Shown here: positions 34,201 through 46,249 of the stretch, piece by piece
Layout of the letters: every line of letters starts with the position of its first letter
Numbering within the stretch: the first letter of the stretch is position 1
Assembly (NCBI GenBank): GCA_026018925.1
Contig: JAKSZU010000012.1
Coordinates: forward strand, 47,110,858 to 47,174,857
Source: Tupaia tana
Lineage: Eukaryota; Chordata; Mammalia; Scandentia; Tupaiidae
Reading direction: 5' to 3'
DNA length: 64,000 nt
Notes under the pieces: model-generated
Told to the model about the DNA's origin: nothing
What the model saw: only the letters and a program-made list of their open reading frames with translations
Databases searched by the model: none
Made by a program: the position numbers and the translations under genes

Positions 34201-36510
34201 CAGTGCCAAGATTCTGCCTCACCTGCTGTCACCCGGTGAGCCACTGCAGCCTGGGGATACCTTACTCTTCAGATGCCCCTTGGGCAGACCCGAGGACCCA
34301 CCCAAATAGGCACAAATGGTGCTATATTACTGAAGGCAGAAAAGTCTTTACTACGAGCCCTTCTTGCAGGCAAAAAGCTGTCAATTAGGGGGACACCTAG
34401 TTACCCATGAGATCTTCCTGATTGCCCAGTTTGTTGCTGGGAAGGGACCTACTGACTAAACATAGAGTGCAAATCAGTTTTGACTCATCAAGCTCAGCTG
34501 CTTAAACCATCAGTCCTGCCAAAATTCTAACTGTGACAATACCCTGGAAGGAGGAATGGTAAATGTTCACCCCTGAGGCACTCAGCAGAAATGATGAGTT
34601 AAGGTTGCAGGGCTAGCCCCGTGGATCTACCATTTGTGGGTGAAGCAATCCACAGCACCAGAGGTCCCCAGGACCTGGATGGTGAAAAACCACCCTGAGA
34701 AACCAACTAAGATAACCTTTCAGATGACCAAGACCTGTCATCCAGACTATAACCCTACTGCATCCACTCCGGTGCTGGCTGTTCTACACATAGTGGAAGC
34801 TTGAGGAATCTACAGCCCTGCTTTGGTCACTCTGAACGCTGACCAATCTATGCATGGAAGAAGCTTGAGGACAGTGACAGATGACAATCCCACCATACCC
34901 TTACAATTTCTCACTGCTAGCCCTTCCCATAGTACAGGCTGTGCTTCTCTCCAGTGGTCTGCAGAGGTGGCCCATAGGGACTGAAAGTTATGGGAAAGGC
35001 TTTTGCTAGCAATAGTGTATCTCCTGGTAATAGGGAACTTGATAGGCCTAAAATGCCTGGGTTAACTCACCGAAGGCATTTTAGCTGGGGCTTTGTTCCT
35101 AATACTGATTTTCACTTAATGATACTTCTGACCCTGAGCCTTGCTCTTTCATTGAGGCTGACAGGCACCTTCCCCCCTTGCTTCAAATGGTACTATTAAA
35201 CTATCCAGCAAGCCCCTATTCGGCTGCCACTGGGTGCCTACCTACCAATGTTTTACCACCTGCCCAGGATTTACGATTCCATAGTCATTCCGGGATTCCT
35301 GTGCCAGCTGGCATTTGTGCACCAAGGGCAAGGCTACAAGTTCTGCCTCAATTTGGTCACTCTCTAAAAGTACCAGGATGATGGAACACTCTATTTTGTA
35401 GGAAAGAGCAGAGGGAGCCATGATTGTTACAATTGCCCTCCATATACAGGGAAATGGGTCTGCTACACAAGTCTCAGACAATATGGGCACCCAGATGGAG
35501 AAAGTAAATGTCCTATGCAGACTCGGGTCAGGACTCCCAGCTCAATCCAAGGGTAATTATGCTTATTAATGTGACCCATACTCTTCTATATCAGGCACAA
35601 CCTCAGTTAGCATCCAGCTGTTGACTCTGCATCCCAACAGCCCTTCCCTACATATATGCTACTCCAACCTATCCTACAAATGACACCCCAATTGTTAATC
35701 TGACTTCTGTACATGAGGGACCAATCTCTCAAGTGCATGTCTCCTCCAAGCCCCAGAGCTGTTTTTCAAATCAAAATTCCATTGAAGTAAGTAATATGAC
35801 CTGCCACAACACATATCCAGAAAACAGGACCACAATCTGCACCCAATACCTGGGTTCCACCTCATATGAGGGCCCTGTGCTTACCAGTACCTTCCAGAAA
35901 AGTTGCCCGGGACCTGCATCTGGCAATTCTTACCCCTCAAGTAGACATTCTACAGGGAAAATGAGACTGTTGGTGTCCCCCTGGTAGTACATGCTAGTGT
36001 TCAGAAGGTAATAGAATTCATTCCCCTCTTAGTGGGAATGAGGATTGCTGCTAGTGTTGAAACTGGCATTGGAGGGATGGCATCCTCCACTGCTTATTAC
36101 CAGCAGCTGTTCACTGCCTTGGCAGGTGGATTCCAATAGGTAGTGAATATTACTAAGACCCTACAAGTACAGAAAGACTCTTTAGCTGATGTGGTCCTAC
36201 AGAACTGATGTGGTTCTACAGAACTGGAGAGAATTAGATCTCCTGACTGCTGAAAATGGTAGACTCTGTTTATTTCTGGGAGAAGAATGTTGCTTCTATG
36301 TGAACAAATTGGGTGTGGTCAGAGACATGGCCAAACAGCTTAAATATGTAGTCTCCAAACAGAAACAAGCAACAGCTTACTTCTGGGCAGGTTGGAATGA
36401 GCTCTAGACATGGGCCCCATAGTTACTACCTCTCCTGTTGCCCTGGTGGCTATTTTAGTACTGACAGTTGAACCATGTGTCCTTAATCTGATGAAGCAAT
36501 TCAAGGTAGG
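34201..36510 (+). pseudogene. class I ERV env remnant
   Basis: The surface part (34.4-35.9 kb) is frame-broken, with potential N-glycosylation sites NMT and NRT near 35.8 kb. The transmembrane part is clearer. A fusion-peptide-like IPLLVGMRIAASVETGIGGM is near 36020. LQNWRELDLLTAENGRL then CLFLGEECC (CX6CC) is near 36215-36295. A hydrophobic anchor VALVAILVLTVEP is near 36445. A 19-bp tandem duplication at 36188-36225 disrupts the heptad region. No functional envelope is possible. Confidence 0.75.
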
Positions 36511-36617
36511 AGGTTTCCTACCTTGAAACTATCAAATATCAACTCTTTGTCACCACTCCTGAAAGCTATGTTTATTGCCTTCCTGTTTACTGATCCTCTT
36601 TGAGTATAGTTGAGAGG

Positions 36618-36637
36618 GGCTCAAGAGGGGGAATGCC
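36618..36637 (+). promoter_or_regulatory. polypurine-tract-like site
   Basis: aagagggggaa precedes TG at 36638, as at the start of a retroviral 3' LTR. It follows env by about 110 bp. Confidence 0.45.
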
Positions 36638-37210
36638 GGGGACCTGCCTCGGCAGGGGGGTGGGTTGACTCCTTGAAGGCGGCGAAGGAAAGGAAGACAA
36701 AGGCCTCGTGCCTTTTCATGCAGTCCTCAGCCGGACACTCCTCTGGGATATCTCTCTGAGGAGTGACAACTGCTAGGAATCATTGTGCCTTTTTATTGAA
36801 AATGTGATACATGCAAGTGAACGGGAGAGGGGCTACGTGTTCTAATTATCAATTCATAAAGTTTTAACAATAGGATCAAAGATTGTATTCAGGGTTTGAT
36901 TAAGGGCAGGACTATTACTCATCAATACAATTCAACAATTGTTTGATTGATGTAAGCAAGCTTTTGAGAACTTCTGTTCTGGGAGTGTGGTTTTGGAGAA
37001 CAGCTCCAGCAGGCAGAGTTAATTATCAGCCAGTCCTTGGCGGCAGCCATCTTGCAGTTACTGGTTGTGATTCTAAAAAGGAAAATCTCAAGTACAGATA
37101 TTAGTTCTTATGGATCTCAGTAAAGAATGATATTTTTATAATTTTATAGAGATCTAAAGTTTATTTAAAGGAATCCTAATATATTTACCTATCCTGGAAG
37201 GGTGAAGTTA
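36638..37210 (-). repeat. LTR-like sequence, probably reverse class II type
   Basis: On the minus strand it contains ttttcaataaaaaggc followed by a T/C-rich region and ends ggcaggtccccggca. That suggests a polyadenylation signal and a CA end. The top strand begins tgccggggacc right at the polypurine tract, so a plus-strand 3' LTR is the alternative. A 67-bp part resembles 50644-50712. Confidence 0.4.
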
Positions 37211-38448
37211 GTGTTCACTTGATGAGGGCGGTGACAGCCTTTTCAACTGGTGGCGAAGTGACTAATGAGTTAATGAAAAACTTTGCGGCACACCTAGGCA
37301 TTGTATTGTGCTTGTGGTGCCACCGTCATGTACCTTGTCAGAACATTAGCTACAGTGAGGCGGGGGTGTCCTGGGTCAGCTTCTGCCTAAGAGGTTATTT
37401 TTAAGTTTATGTTAAATGTGTTTTGAAAGGAAGGCCTTCCAAAGATCAAGAAGAACTTTAGCACACCCTTTACTGTGTCCAATGAAGCGCTGTAATTAAC
37501 AGTAAGTGACCAGAGTAAAGGGAGCGGTCGGGGGGATTTTGGGGAAATCTTACTACAAAGATGTATGAGAAAACTATATTAATTCTTTTATAATAATATA
37601 TTGGGGAGTCAGAGGGGGGTCACTTCCCAGCAAGCCTACTACAGTCCCGGAGCAGATAGCAAACAGCCTTGCCAACATGCTAATTGATCCTAGCTTGTTC
37701 CAAGGTCAGGGGGTGTACAGTAGCAACCTTGCCAACGTACTGAACCAACCGGAAGCAATGCTCAAAGATCAAAGGGCTCAGACGGGTCCTGGAGCCCCAC
37801 TGGGCCCCTTCAATGGATGAACACCTCCAAGACAAGTGGGGAATGAAACAGGAATAACTCCATCTTAAAGAAACACCTCTATCATAAACTCCTAGATTCC
37901 TATAACTAGAAACTTGGCTTTCTGTGCCTAATAGTAAACACAGTAATTAACATTCCTATTTTCTTTAAACCCCACTCGTCTTGACTGCCCTATTCATATT
38001 GGGATGGTGATGAAATAATTATAATTACTAATCATTCTAAACTAATGGGGTAAGATCCTCTTGTACATGAACAGCCTCAAGTCTCAACTCTTTTTAACTT
38101 TTCAGCTTCCACAGAGTCACTCCCCCTTTGCTTTTCAGCTTATGGTGTTAAACCTCTTCCATTTTATGTTGCTCTTTTAACCTATAATTCAAGTTATAGG
38201 TTCTCCTTTAGCCACAGGACAGCTACTTCCCTCCAGTTATGATGACCACACTTGTGATGCTTGGACCCTAACTTTCCTTTCTCTTACAGGATATAATAAT
38301 TCAATTTTAGCCACTGCACTTTCTATTCACCCACCTAAGTTACTTTCAACAGAATAGTCCTGGAATGACATTTCCTCATAGTCCAGTTTTCCAAACTGGA
38401 CCCCCTGTGTTTTTCCTAAATACATGGTTTGTTATTTCTTAAATAATT
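37211..38448 (+). other. decayed sequence upstream of the class II env segment
   Basis: The last 370 bp (38080-38448) may be surface-glycoprotein remnant of the class II ERV, with broken frames. The rest is unassigned. Confidence 0.4.
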
Positions 38449-39063
38449 TTGCCTTCTCTTTGTTTGACAGCTTCCCATGTTAACAAATTAACTCTCAATG
38501 TCTCCACTGCCTTGTTTAAACAGAAACAAATTAACCAACAACTGGCTGACAGAGTCAATGCCCTAGAAGAAGCAGCTTTATACTTAGGACAAGAAATTCA
38601 AAATATTAAAGTCCGGTTAACTACTGCCTGTCATGCTGATTATAAATGGATTTGTGTTACTCCTTTACCTTACAATCACACACAAATTACCTGGGAACAA
38701 ATCCAATCTCACCTCAGAGGAGCCTTTAACCACTCTCTCACCATAGACTTACAGAAATTACAGGCTGACATTACAAAAATTTCCAAATCCCATTTGGACT
38801 CCATAACACCCTCTGATGTGGCCAATGGTATTGTGTCCTCCTTATTTGGTGCATTCACCAATTCCAAACACTCATTCTCTATGTTACTTTACTCGGTTGG
38901 AGGTCTTTTTGGGCTTATCTTCCTATGTTTGTTTTGCTTTCCAGTTATCATCAAACAATTCCGTTCTGCCATTACATCAATGCAAACTGAAATTCACCTC
39001 TTCAAACTTCAAAATAAAAAAGGGGGAGATGGAGGAGTCCAAACCAGTGGGACTTACTCATAA
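38449..39063 (+). pseudogene. class II (betaretrovirus-like) env transmembrane segment, long open frame
   Basis: 204 residues remain open. A coiled-coil heptad stretch has LADRVNALEEAALYLGQEI. A CHADYKWICVT disulfide region and an NHT glycosylation site follow, then DVANGIVSSLFGAF. The anchor is LLYSVGGLFGLIFLCLFC with a cytoplasmic tail to the stop. It corresponds to the TM subunit ectodomain, anchor and tail of a betaretrovirus-type envelope. A stop just upstream (38440) and no surface subunit in frame mean no complete Env. The intact frame could be chance or retained. Confidence 0.75.
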
Positions 39064-39079
39064 AAATTAAGCTTACAAG

Positions 39080-39157
39080 GGTTGGTAGGTGTCTTGGTGG
39101 TTAAGATGCTGGATTCCCATGTAGCTGACCTGGAGGCTTACTTTCTCACTTTCCCCT

Positions 39158-39198
<41 letters not shown>

Positions 39199-39245
39199 GG
39201 TCAAATTAAAAATAATAATAATAACAAAATAAAATAAATAATACT
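39080..39245 (+). mobile_element. tRNA-derived SINE (family B)
   Basis: ggttggtaggtgtcttggtgg head, a (CT)n tract, then ggtcaaattaaaaataataa tail. Part of the B-box region is missing. Confidence 0.8.
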
Positions 39246-39409
39246 TTAAAAAAAAGTAAGGTTACAAAAGCATAAAAATTAAGGTGAACATACGTAATTC
39301 TACGTACAAAGTTACAAAACATAATGTGTTTTGGCAAAATTCTATAAGCAAGGCATAAAATCTATAAGCAAGATGGAAAAAATAACCAACTGCAAAATTA
39401 ATAATTAAT

Positions 39410-40260
39410 AATTAATGTGGTTTATTTCCAAGCCAACTGTGAATAACCTAGGCCCAGAGAAGAGGCATACATGCCTTTTCTTGGGGTGATCATGTACAGG
39501 GGTCCCTTCTATTTGTTTTTGAGATTGACAGACAACATTTAGTGAAGAGATTTTCCATTGGTCTGGCCCAAAAAGGCGGGACATGTAGAAGGGAGGGGGC
39601 TTGTAGGTTATAGGTGGATTCCACAATTCTTAGGTGGTGATTGGAAGGGAAGATCTGTGTCCTGGGAAGAGATTAGTTAAAGAAAGGCTTAATCTACATC
39701 TCAAGGAAAAGAGAAGTTCTGTGTCTTGGGAAGAGATAAGCACAAGAATAGGGACCAGCAGTTAGCGTAATGGCTATGTCGCTGGACTCCCACGTAGTCG
39801 ACTGCGGTTCCAGTCCCGGACCCGGCGGCTTAGACTCACGCCGGGCGCGTGTGCGTGCGTGCCCAAGATCCTGAGAGGAGAATGGAGGAGAAGGGATTGC
39901 GGCGTGGCCATCCCCCCTGGGGGGTGATTTTCTGCTTTCTATCTCTCTGTCTCTCTCTGTCTGTCTGGCGAGCGCACGCACCCTATAGCAAAAACCTCTC
40001 CAAAAAAAAAAAAAAAAAAAAGAATATACTGTAATGGGTTGAAATATACATCTCAAAGATCCTATGCCAGGGACAGGAGGTAGGAAAAATCCTGTTAATA
40101 GAAAATAAATGGTCTGTTAATGTTTGTGGGCATGACTTCCCCAGTCCCCTTTTGAAAAGATTTTGGAAAAATAGGAAAAGTAGTCAGATTTCTGTCCACA
40201 AATGTATTATTTTAAGATAATTATTTTGAAGGGTAGTCTGAATAAAAAGTTATTTAAGGT
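39410..40260 (-). repeat. LTR gamma plus adjoining interior, reverse copy
   Basis: The reverse complement matches 41765-42450, for example the ccttgaaaagattttgg and gtttgtgggcatgac phrases and the ggcccagaccaatgg region. It is split by the SINE at 39751-40021 and forms an inverted pair with the plus copy. Confidence 0.6.
39751..40021 (+). mobile_element. tRNA-derived SINE (young family A)
   Basis: Near-consensus copy with full head, B box ggttccagtcc and a 20-base A tail. A short agaata occurs on both sides. Confidence 0.95.
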
Positions 40261-41375
40261 TTTTTCCAAATATATATAAAGTTCATTACATAAAACCCCA
40301 GGAGCCAAGAAGTGTTTCAGCCCATTCTACCTAGAAGACTTGCTGTTTTAGTATGGGAAGAGTAAAAGGATAGCAGCACACAAAGGCTTGACACTTTGAT
40401 TAGAATACATACCACTGTGACCTTCTGAGCCCATCAGTGGGCCTTGGTTGGAACAGTTCTGTGGTCTTGTTTGACAGTAATGGAAGGGTCTGGCCAGAGT
40501 TTGTTATAACTGTCTCCTATTTTTACTTTTCCCTGGGGGGAAGTCCCCTAAAGGCTATTCAGAGGTTGATCTAACTCAAGATAGAAAACAGTGAGAAGGA
40601 AAAATTTTTGTATGGTAGAGTATTTGTGCCAAAGTAAGAAAAAGGGACAAATACTAGGTGTATGACATACTAGGTTAAGGCTTGAGTTCAAAGTTATTTA
40701 AAAATAGTTATTAAGACTGATAAAATAATTTTATAAAAGGAATTATTATGTTAAAAGTTGGCTATAATTGAGGAAAGTACTGTAAGTTTTCCTAAAATTC
40801 ATAAAGTTATTTTTTGTCCCGCTTTTAAAACCAAGGTTTTTGAAGCGTTGATCTGCTCTCAGTACTATGAACATGCTGCAGGAGATTTCTTTACAGCTTG
40901 ATAACCTGCTTAAGAAAACAGATTTTTATACTTTATGTTTGTATTTAGTGGGATTTTTGATTACTTGAAAAATAAAACTTTAAAGGGTTAAACTTTTTCA
41001 CTATGTAACTTTGTATAATTAACAGCTTAGTTAAATATCATACTTAGTGACTTATGATCCTTCTGTAATCAGATATCGTATTGAGTTTTCTGACACACCT
41101 TTGACATGTTTCTTAAAGATCAAATTGTAAATTGAACATTTTTCCAGACTTAAGCTTTGACTTTTGGATTTTCCAGTTGGACCCCTGGAAAACCTCAAAG
41201 GGTGCATGTCATTTTTAAAGATATATCAATTTATATACAGATCATTGTCAACTGATTACTAAGTCTTTTCCAATGTTATTTGCATACACATTATTGGTAC
41301 AAATATATTTCAAATAATGGACTTAAAAGTTTAATGATCTTGAAACGACACTGTTAGTCATACATTTGTTGTCTT
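40261..41375. other. AT-rich spacer between inverted LTR gamma copies
   Basis: No gene. AT-rich sequence similar in style to 26.2-27.3 kb. Confidence 0.4.
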
Positions 41376-41390
41376 AAAATGCTGTGCAAA

Positions 41391-41627
41391 GGGACCAGCA
41401 GTTGGTGTAATGGCTATGTCGCTGGACTCCCATGTAGTCAATCGCGGTTCACGTCCCGGACCTGGTGGCTTAAAACTCACGCTGGGTGCGTGTGCGTGCA
41501 TGCTCAAGGTCCTGAGAGGAGAAGGGATTGCGGCATGGCCAACCCCCTGGGGGGTGATTTCTTGCTTTCTGTCTCTCTGTCTGTCTGGCGAGCGCACGTG
41601 CCCTATAGCAAAAACCTCTCCAAAAAA
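41391..41627 (+). mobile_element. tRNA-derived SINE (family A, internal deletion)
   Basis: The duplication aaaatgctgtgcaaa (41376-41390) is matched by aaaatgctgtccaaa (41628-41642). The segment around gaatggagga is missing. Confidence 0.93.
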
Positions 41628-41764
41628 AAAATGCTGTCCAAAAATACAAAACGTGTCTGGTCATTTACTTCTACTTTAATAAACTTCTGTCAAGCCATTA
41701 TAGGTATTTTTCATTTTGCCATTCATAGCTCTAAAAATATTGCTCTCACCCGCACCACTAAATT

Positions 41765-42450
41765 TTGAGGCTTGACTCTTTCCTTTGCCCAGAGATAATT
41801 GGCTACTGAGTCAGTCAGATATGTCCTTCCCTCAGGACTCCATTGTATATAACAATGGACAACTTTGGGACCTTACTCTTAAAAATGAGCCTTCCTAGCA
41901 CCATGGGGCCTGACTGTTAGGAATGAGCCTTTCTAGCACCACGGGACCTATCAATTATGTGACCTACAAAAGCATTCAGAGGACTAATTTTGGCCAACAG
42001 GAGGGACTGAGGATAGAAGTCAGCTACTTTTTCCTATTTTCCAAAATTTTTCCAGAGGGACTGGAGGGAGTCATGCCCACAAACATTAACAGACCATTTG
42101 ACTCATTGGTAACAGGATTCTTTGTACATCCTGCCCCTGGCATAATATCTTTGTGATGTATATTAAGTTTCCTTATCTCTATTAAAGTACCTTCTTTTCT
42201 GATTTCAGCAACCTTTCTTTTCCAGTAATCAACCTAAAAACTGTAAACCCAAATATAACCTACAAGCCCCCACTTCCATTATTTCCAACCTTTTTGGGCC
42301 AGACCAGAGGAAAAACCCTTCACTAAATTTCAAACTCTGCCTTTCACTCTCAAAATCAAATAAAAGGAACCTCTGTACTTGATCATCCTGGAAAAGGCAG
42401 GTTTGCCTCCTTTCTGAGCCTAGGTGACTCATATTCTGCTTAGGAATAAA
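41765..42450 (+). repeat. LTR gamma plus adjoining interior
   Basis: An attaaagtaccttc signal at about 42182 is followed by ttctgatttcagcaacc. The downstream part (ggccagaccagaggaaaaacc) pairs with the reverse copy near 39560. Confidence 0.6.
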
Positions 42451-43009
42451 TCACATTAATTATATTTTTTTCAGAGTTGGCTATTTCAGTCAACATTAGT
42501 TTTACTATGTTTTTCTATGGTAAAAGGGGGAATGAAGAGAGGAAAAAATGTTTCAAAAAAAATGTAATGCAACTTATTACTAGATTTTAGCTCTGTCATA
42601 TTTGTTTTTTGAGTTTTTAGTATCTACTTACTGTTTGGACAGAATGCTAACTTTTTTTTTCTAGCTTTATATTGTAAGCAAATTGTTCTTAACATTTTAA
42701 AATTTTGACTCATTAAAGCTACAACTTCTTTTCTTAAAATTTTACACATTAAGGATGGTCAATTTGATAGACTCCCCAAATTACCACAATAGGTGGGGTA
42801 TAGATAATCACTGTAAATGCAGGCCAGGAAATTCAATCAGATCACCTCAGTCTATTTTCACTGGTAAAATTTGTTGTAGACTGTGAAGTAGCTTTGAATT
42901 CTGTCTTGGCTTATTAGAGAGGAGTTTACATGATGGCAACATGTTATGTTGCACTTACAAATCTTGGATAAAATAAAATAAAAATAAAGTACTAAGCTAC
43001 TTGTCTACT
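42451..43009. other. unassigned AT-rich sequence
   Basis: No feature supported. Confidence 0.4.
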
Positions 43010-43455
43010 AATGAGGCAGGACATGGTCAGCTAGGCCTACTTGGCCACCTGCAAGATAAGGAACACAGTTTGGCAAATAAAGACTGGCTAATCAAGGGAG
43101 ATGCCCACAGCTGAAACCTAGCTAAAGAGGGGAGGTTGTCACACTTTAAAGATAAGGGAATAGCTAAGTTGTAAATTACTTAAGGTCTGTGACTGTTACA
43201 ACTTTCCCTCCTGCATCTTCCTTATGATCTGTGACTGTTGCAGTCTTCCTCCTGCACCATCCATCACCTATGCCTACATGCAAGTCATGCTAGACATGCT
43301 AGCCCTCCCTGTTAGAAACCAATATAACCCCTTACCCTTCCCCAAATTGGGGCCCAGAGCTTGGAGTCTGAACTCTTCTGGGACTGCCAGCATAATAAAC
43401 CGGAGTTCTACTCTCCAAGTGGGGTTTGGTTTCTTGGCAGTCTGTTTCTACACTT
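43010..43455 (+). repeat. LTR delta, solo
   Basis: Has a taatataacc-like promoter region (aaccaatataacccctta), then cataataaaccggagttc as the polyadenylation signal and a ggtttggtttcttggcagtc U5. Reads like a class I ERV LTR. Confidence 0.65.
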
Positions 43456-43789
43456 GTGAAAATAGGCTAGCAACTTTGCTGTTTTCTTTGTTGTATATCA
43501 TAATTAAATGTGCTTTGATTTTGGAACAAACAGTGGAACTTAGTGCTGGCAAAACAGTATTGAAAAACTATAGACAAAGTTCTGAATACTCTGAAATGAA
43601 ATTATGCCATTTCCTCCAACCATGATCTCTAAAACTACATCTCCATTCAGCAAGAAGAAGTGAGATGAGTCGTCGCCCATTCCCACTCAGAATTGAGTTT
43701 TTTCCACATGGAATAGGTGGGGACTGAAACCAAGCAGGGACTCCCTAAGAGAGTGGGGTCCTCAGTTTCCCCTTTTATTAAAGAAAAAG
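43456..43789. other. ERV 3' flank
   Basis: Unassigned. The end (43725-43789) matches 20820-20885 and precedes LTR alpha. Confidence 0.4.
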
Positions 43790-44375
43790 TAAGAATTTCC
43801 CATGCTGACAATTATTAAGGGTTGAACTGAAAGTAAAGTGTATTTTCTAAGATTCTTGCAGTATAAAGTCCATTTACATTTAATGGCCCAGAGTAGAGAG
43901 TAAGACTTTGTACTTTGGTTATGATAATAAAAGAACACTGACCATAAATAAGGGCTATTTGACCTCTAAAACTCTCACTTAAAGAAAAGATAAGGTTTTC
44001 ATTTCAATATGTAGGATTTTTATAGGCTAGAAACTGCTGCCTGTGAGCTTAGAAGACCCAAGGAAAATGGCTTCAGAAACCTGAACAGAAATTTGATTAC
44101 CTAAGGCCTCACCAATCAAGAATGCCCACAAGATGATCATGTCCGCTTGAAACGATCACAGAATTGATCATGTGCCTAGGACCTCTGCCTCTAATTTTGC
44201 CTTTAAAAAAGCATGTTGGGTACATCTCAGGGAGATGGGGTCTTTTCAGCATGAGCTGCCCGCTCTCCTTGCTTTGTGCTTTGCAATAAAGTTATACTTT
44301 CCTTCATCACACCAGGTGCCGATGGTTTGGTTTTATAGCGCTTCAGTTGAGTTAACCTGATTGAATTCAGTAACA
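43790..44375 (+). repeat. LTR alpha
   Basis: Complete-looking copy from tgctgacaattattaaggg to gaattcagtaaca, with gcaataaagttatactttcc. Confidence 0.8.
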
Positions 44376-44731
44376 CGTTGCTGGAGACTACTGTTTCACA
44401 TAGACTGCAAGCTTTATTTGGATATAAATTCTAATTTAGACTGAACCCTTGTCCTCTCAGATCCTCTTGAGCAAATAAAAATCTATATACATAGCCATCC
44501 ATTCTTCTATTTCTGCCAAAGGGACAGGACCATGACCTATTATAATGTGTTCTCTGTAAGGTGCTCTAAATAAAAAATGTTTTTATTCTTCCCCAATTTG
44601 TCCCTTCTCTGAAGAGCTCACTGAATATCTGCATAAAATAATGCTGGATTGTATCATGGAATATTTAAAGTGAGGTTTTAGGCCCTGGAGAAAATATGAA
44701 AAGTGGGTTTCAAATATATCCTTGATAGTAT
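44376..44731. other. unassigned sequence
   Basis: Nothing recognised. Confidence 0.45.
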
Positions 44732-44998
44732 TTTTTTTTTTTTTTTTGAGATGTTTTTGCTATCAGGTGCATGAACTTGCCAGAAAGACAGAGAGAGACA
44801 GAGAGACAGAGAGCAAGAAATCACCCCCCAGGGTGGATGGCCATGCCACAATCCCTTCTCTTCCATTCTCCTCTTGGGATCTTGGGCATGTACGCACATG
44901 TGCCCAGTGTGAGTTTAAGCCACTGGGTCCAGGACTCAAACCTTGGTTGACTACATGGGAGTCCAGCGACATAGTCATTACGCCAATTTCTGGTTCCT
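44732..44998 (-). mobile_element. tRNA-derived SINE (family A)
   Basis: Reverse copy with a T run then gagatgtttttgctatcagg and a head ending ccaatttctggttcc. ttgatag occurs on both sides. Confidence 0.92.
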
Positions 44999-45559
44999 TT
45001 GATAGATCCTAAAGCATGGTATACAGGATTTATTGTGGAGGGGGCTGTGGCATAAACACAAGCCTTCTGGTTCAATTTTTAATTTGAAAACTCCACCATC
45101 AAGGCTTGGGTATTTGGAACCATTCTATGAATACCTGGGAGAATTTTCTGCTTTGAGTAGGTTAAAATTACTCCTATATTTTTTAAGAGAAAAAGTGATA
45201 AGTCACTAATTTGTCCCAAGACCAGAGAGGGCTGCATTTTAATAAATAACTCCACATACTAGCATATATTATTGGGCTTTTGAACAAAACACTAAGACTG
45301 GGGGGAAAAGGGAAGGGGAGGGGGATTGGGAGATCTTTTGTGCATTCCTGTTAGGTTAAGTTAAAGCAATTACATGTACAGGATGAGTGAGTTTCTGTAG
45401 GTCTTTTAAAAACAGAGAGTGAGACTAGTATCTGAGAGCAAATTAGAAATGATATGGAGAGGCTCAGAACTCACAAATAGCCCAAGGCTGGTAATTGCTA
45501 AAACTTCCCATTCCTCTGCGAACTCACTGTCCTGCTCTTGAGCAATAGAAGTAAACTGA
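44999..45559. other. unassigned sequence
   Basis: No coding or repeat assignment. Confidence 0.4.
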
Positions 45560-45850
45560 GACCATGAGAAGTTAGACTCCCTGCTTTTCTGCCACTTTTT
45601 TTTTTTTAGGACAAATCCTGAGCCTCTTTCCCCATAGGATACCTCTAGCATCCTGAGACTCCCCCTTCCCCACCTCCCTCATAAAAGACTCTGTCCAACT
45701 CTCCATGGATCTGAGAGAGCTCAGTGTTAACTCCTCCATGCCTGCCAACATAATAAAAAGTTCTCCCTTCTCTCCTGAGTGCCACTTTTCATTCTGTGGC
45801 GTCTGTTTTTCTACAACAGAAACAAACTGGAAATCTACTGGAGGGATTTT
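45560..45850 (+). repeat. LTR epsilon
   Basis: acataataaaaagttctcc and the downstream gtctgtttttctacaacag match the reverse copy at 17.7-17.9 kb. Confidence 0.6.
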
Positions 45851-45958
45851 GTTTCTCAAGTGATAGAAAAGAGCCATGGTAAATTTATGGAAATGTCCTG
45901 GTCTAGAGTCATTAGTCACAGAAACCAATTGCTGGCTTGTGGAGGAACACTTCTTTAT

Positions 45959-46230
45959 TTATTTATTTATTTTTTTTTTGGAGAGGTTTTTGCTATAGGG
46001 CGCGTGCGCTCGCCAGACAGACAGAGAGAGACAGAGAGATAGAAAGCAGGAAATCACCCCCCAGGGGGGATGGCCACGCCACAATCCCTTCTCCTCCATT
46101 CTCCTCTCGGGATCTTGGGCACGCACGCATACGCGCCCGGCATGAGTTTAAGCCGCCGGGTCCGGGACTCGAACCGCGGTCGACTACGTGGGAGTCCAGC
46201 AACATAGCCATTATGCTAACTGCTGGTCCC
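45959..46230 (-). mobile_element. tRNA-derived SINE (young family A)
   Basis: Near-consensus reverse copy. The 19-bp duplication tggaggaacacttctttat is at 45940-45958 and 46231-46249. Confidence 0.96.
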
Positions 46231-46249
46231 TGGAGGAACACTTCTTTAT

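Noticed and set aside
36638-37210. Definite 3' LTR of the env-bearing ERV
   Set aside because: The polypurine tract and TG start fit, but no plus-strand polyadenylation signal was found and the minus strand carries a better one. It is kept as an LTR-like call only.
38449-39063. A cellular membrane protein gene
   Set aside because: The coiled coil, Cys pair, single anchor and tail order fit betaretroviral TM better, and the neighbourhood is retroviral.
39694-40056. ORFs with CYRARALARQTERDREIES-like peptides
   Set aside because: These recur wherever a SINE lies in that orientation. They are translations of the SINE CT/GA body, not genes.
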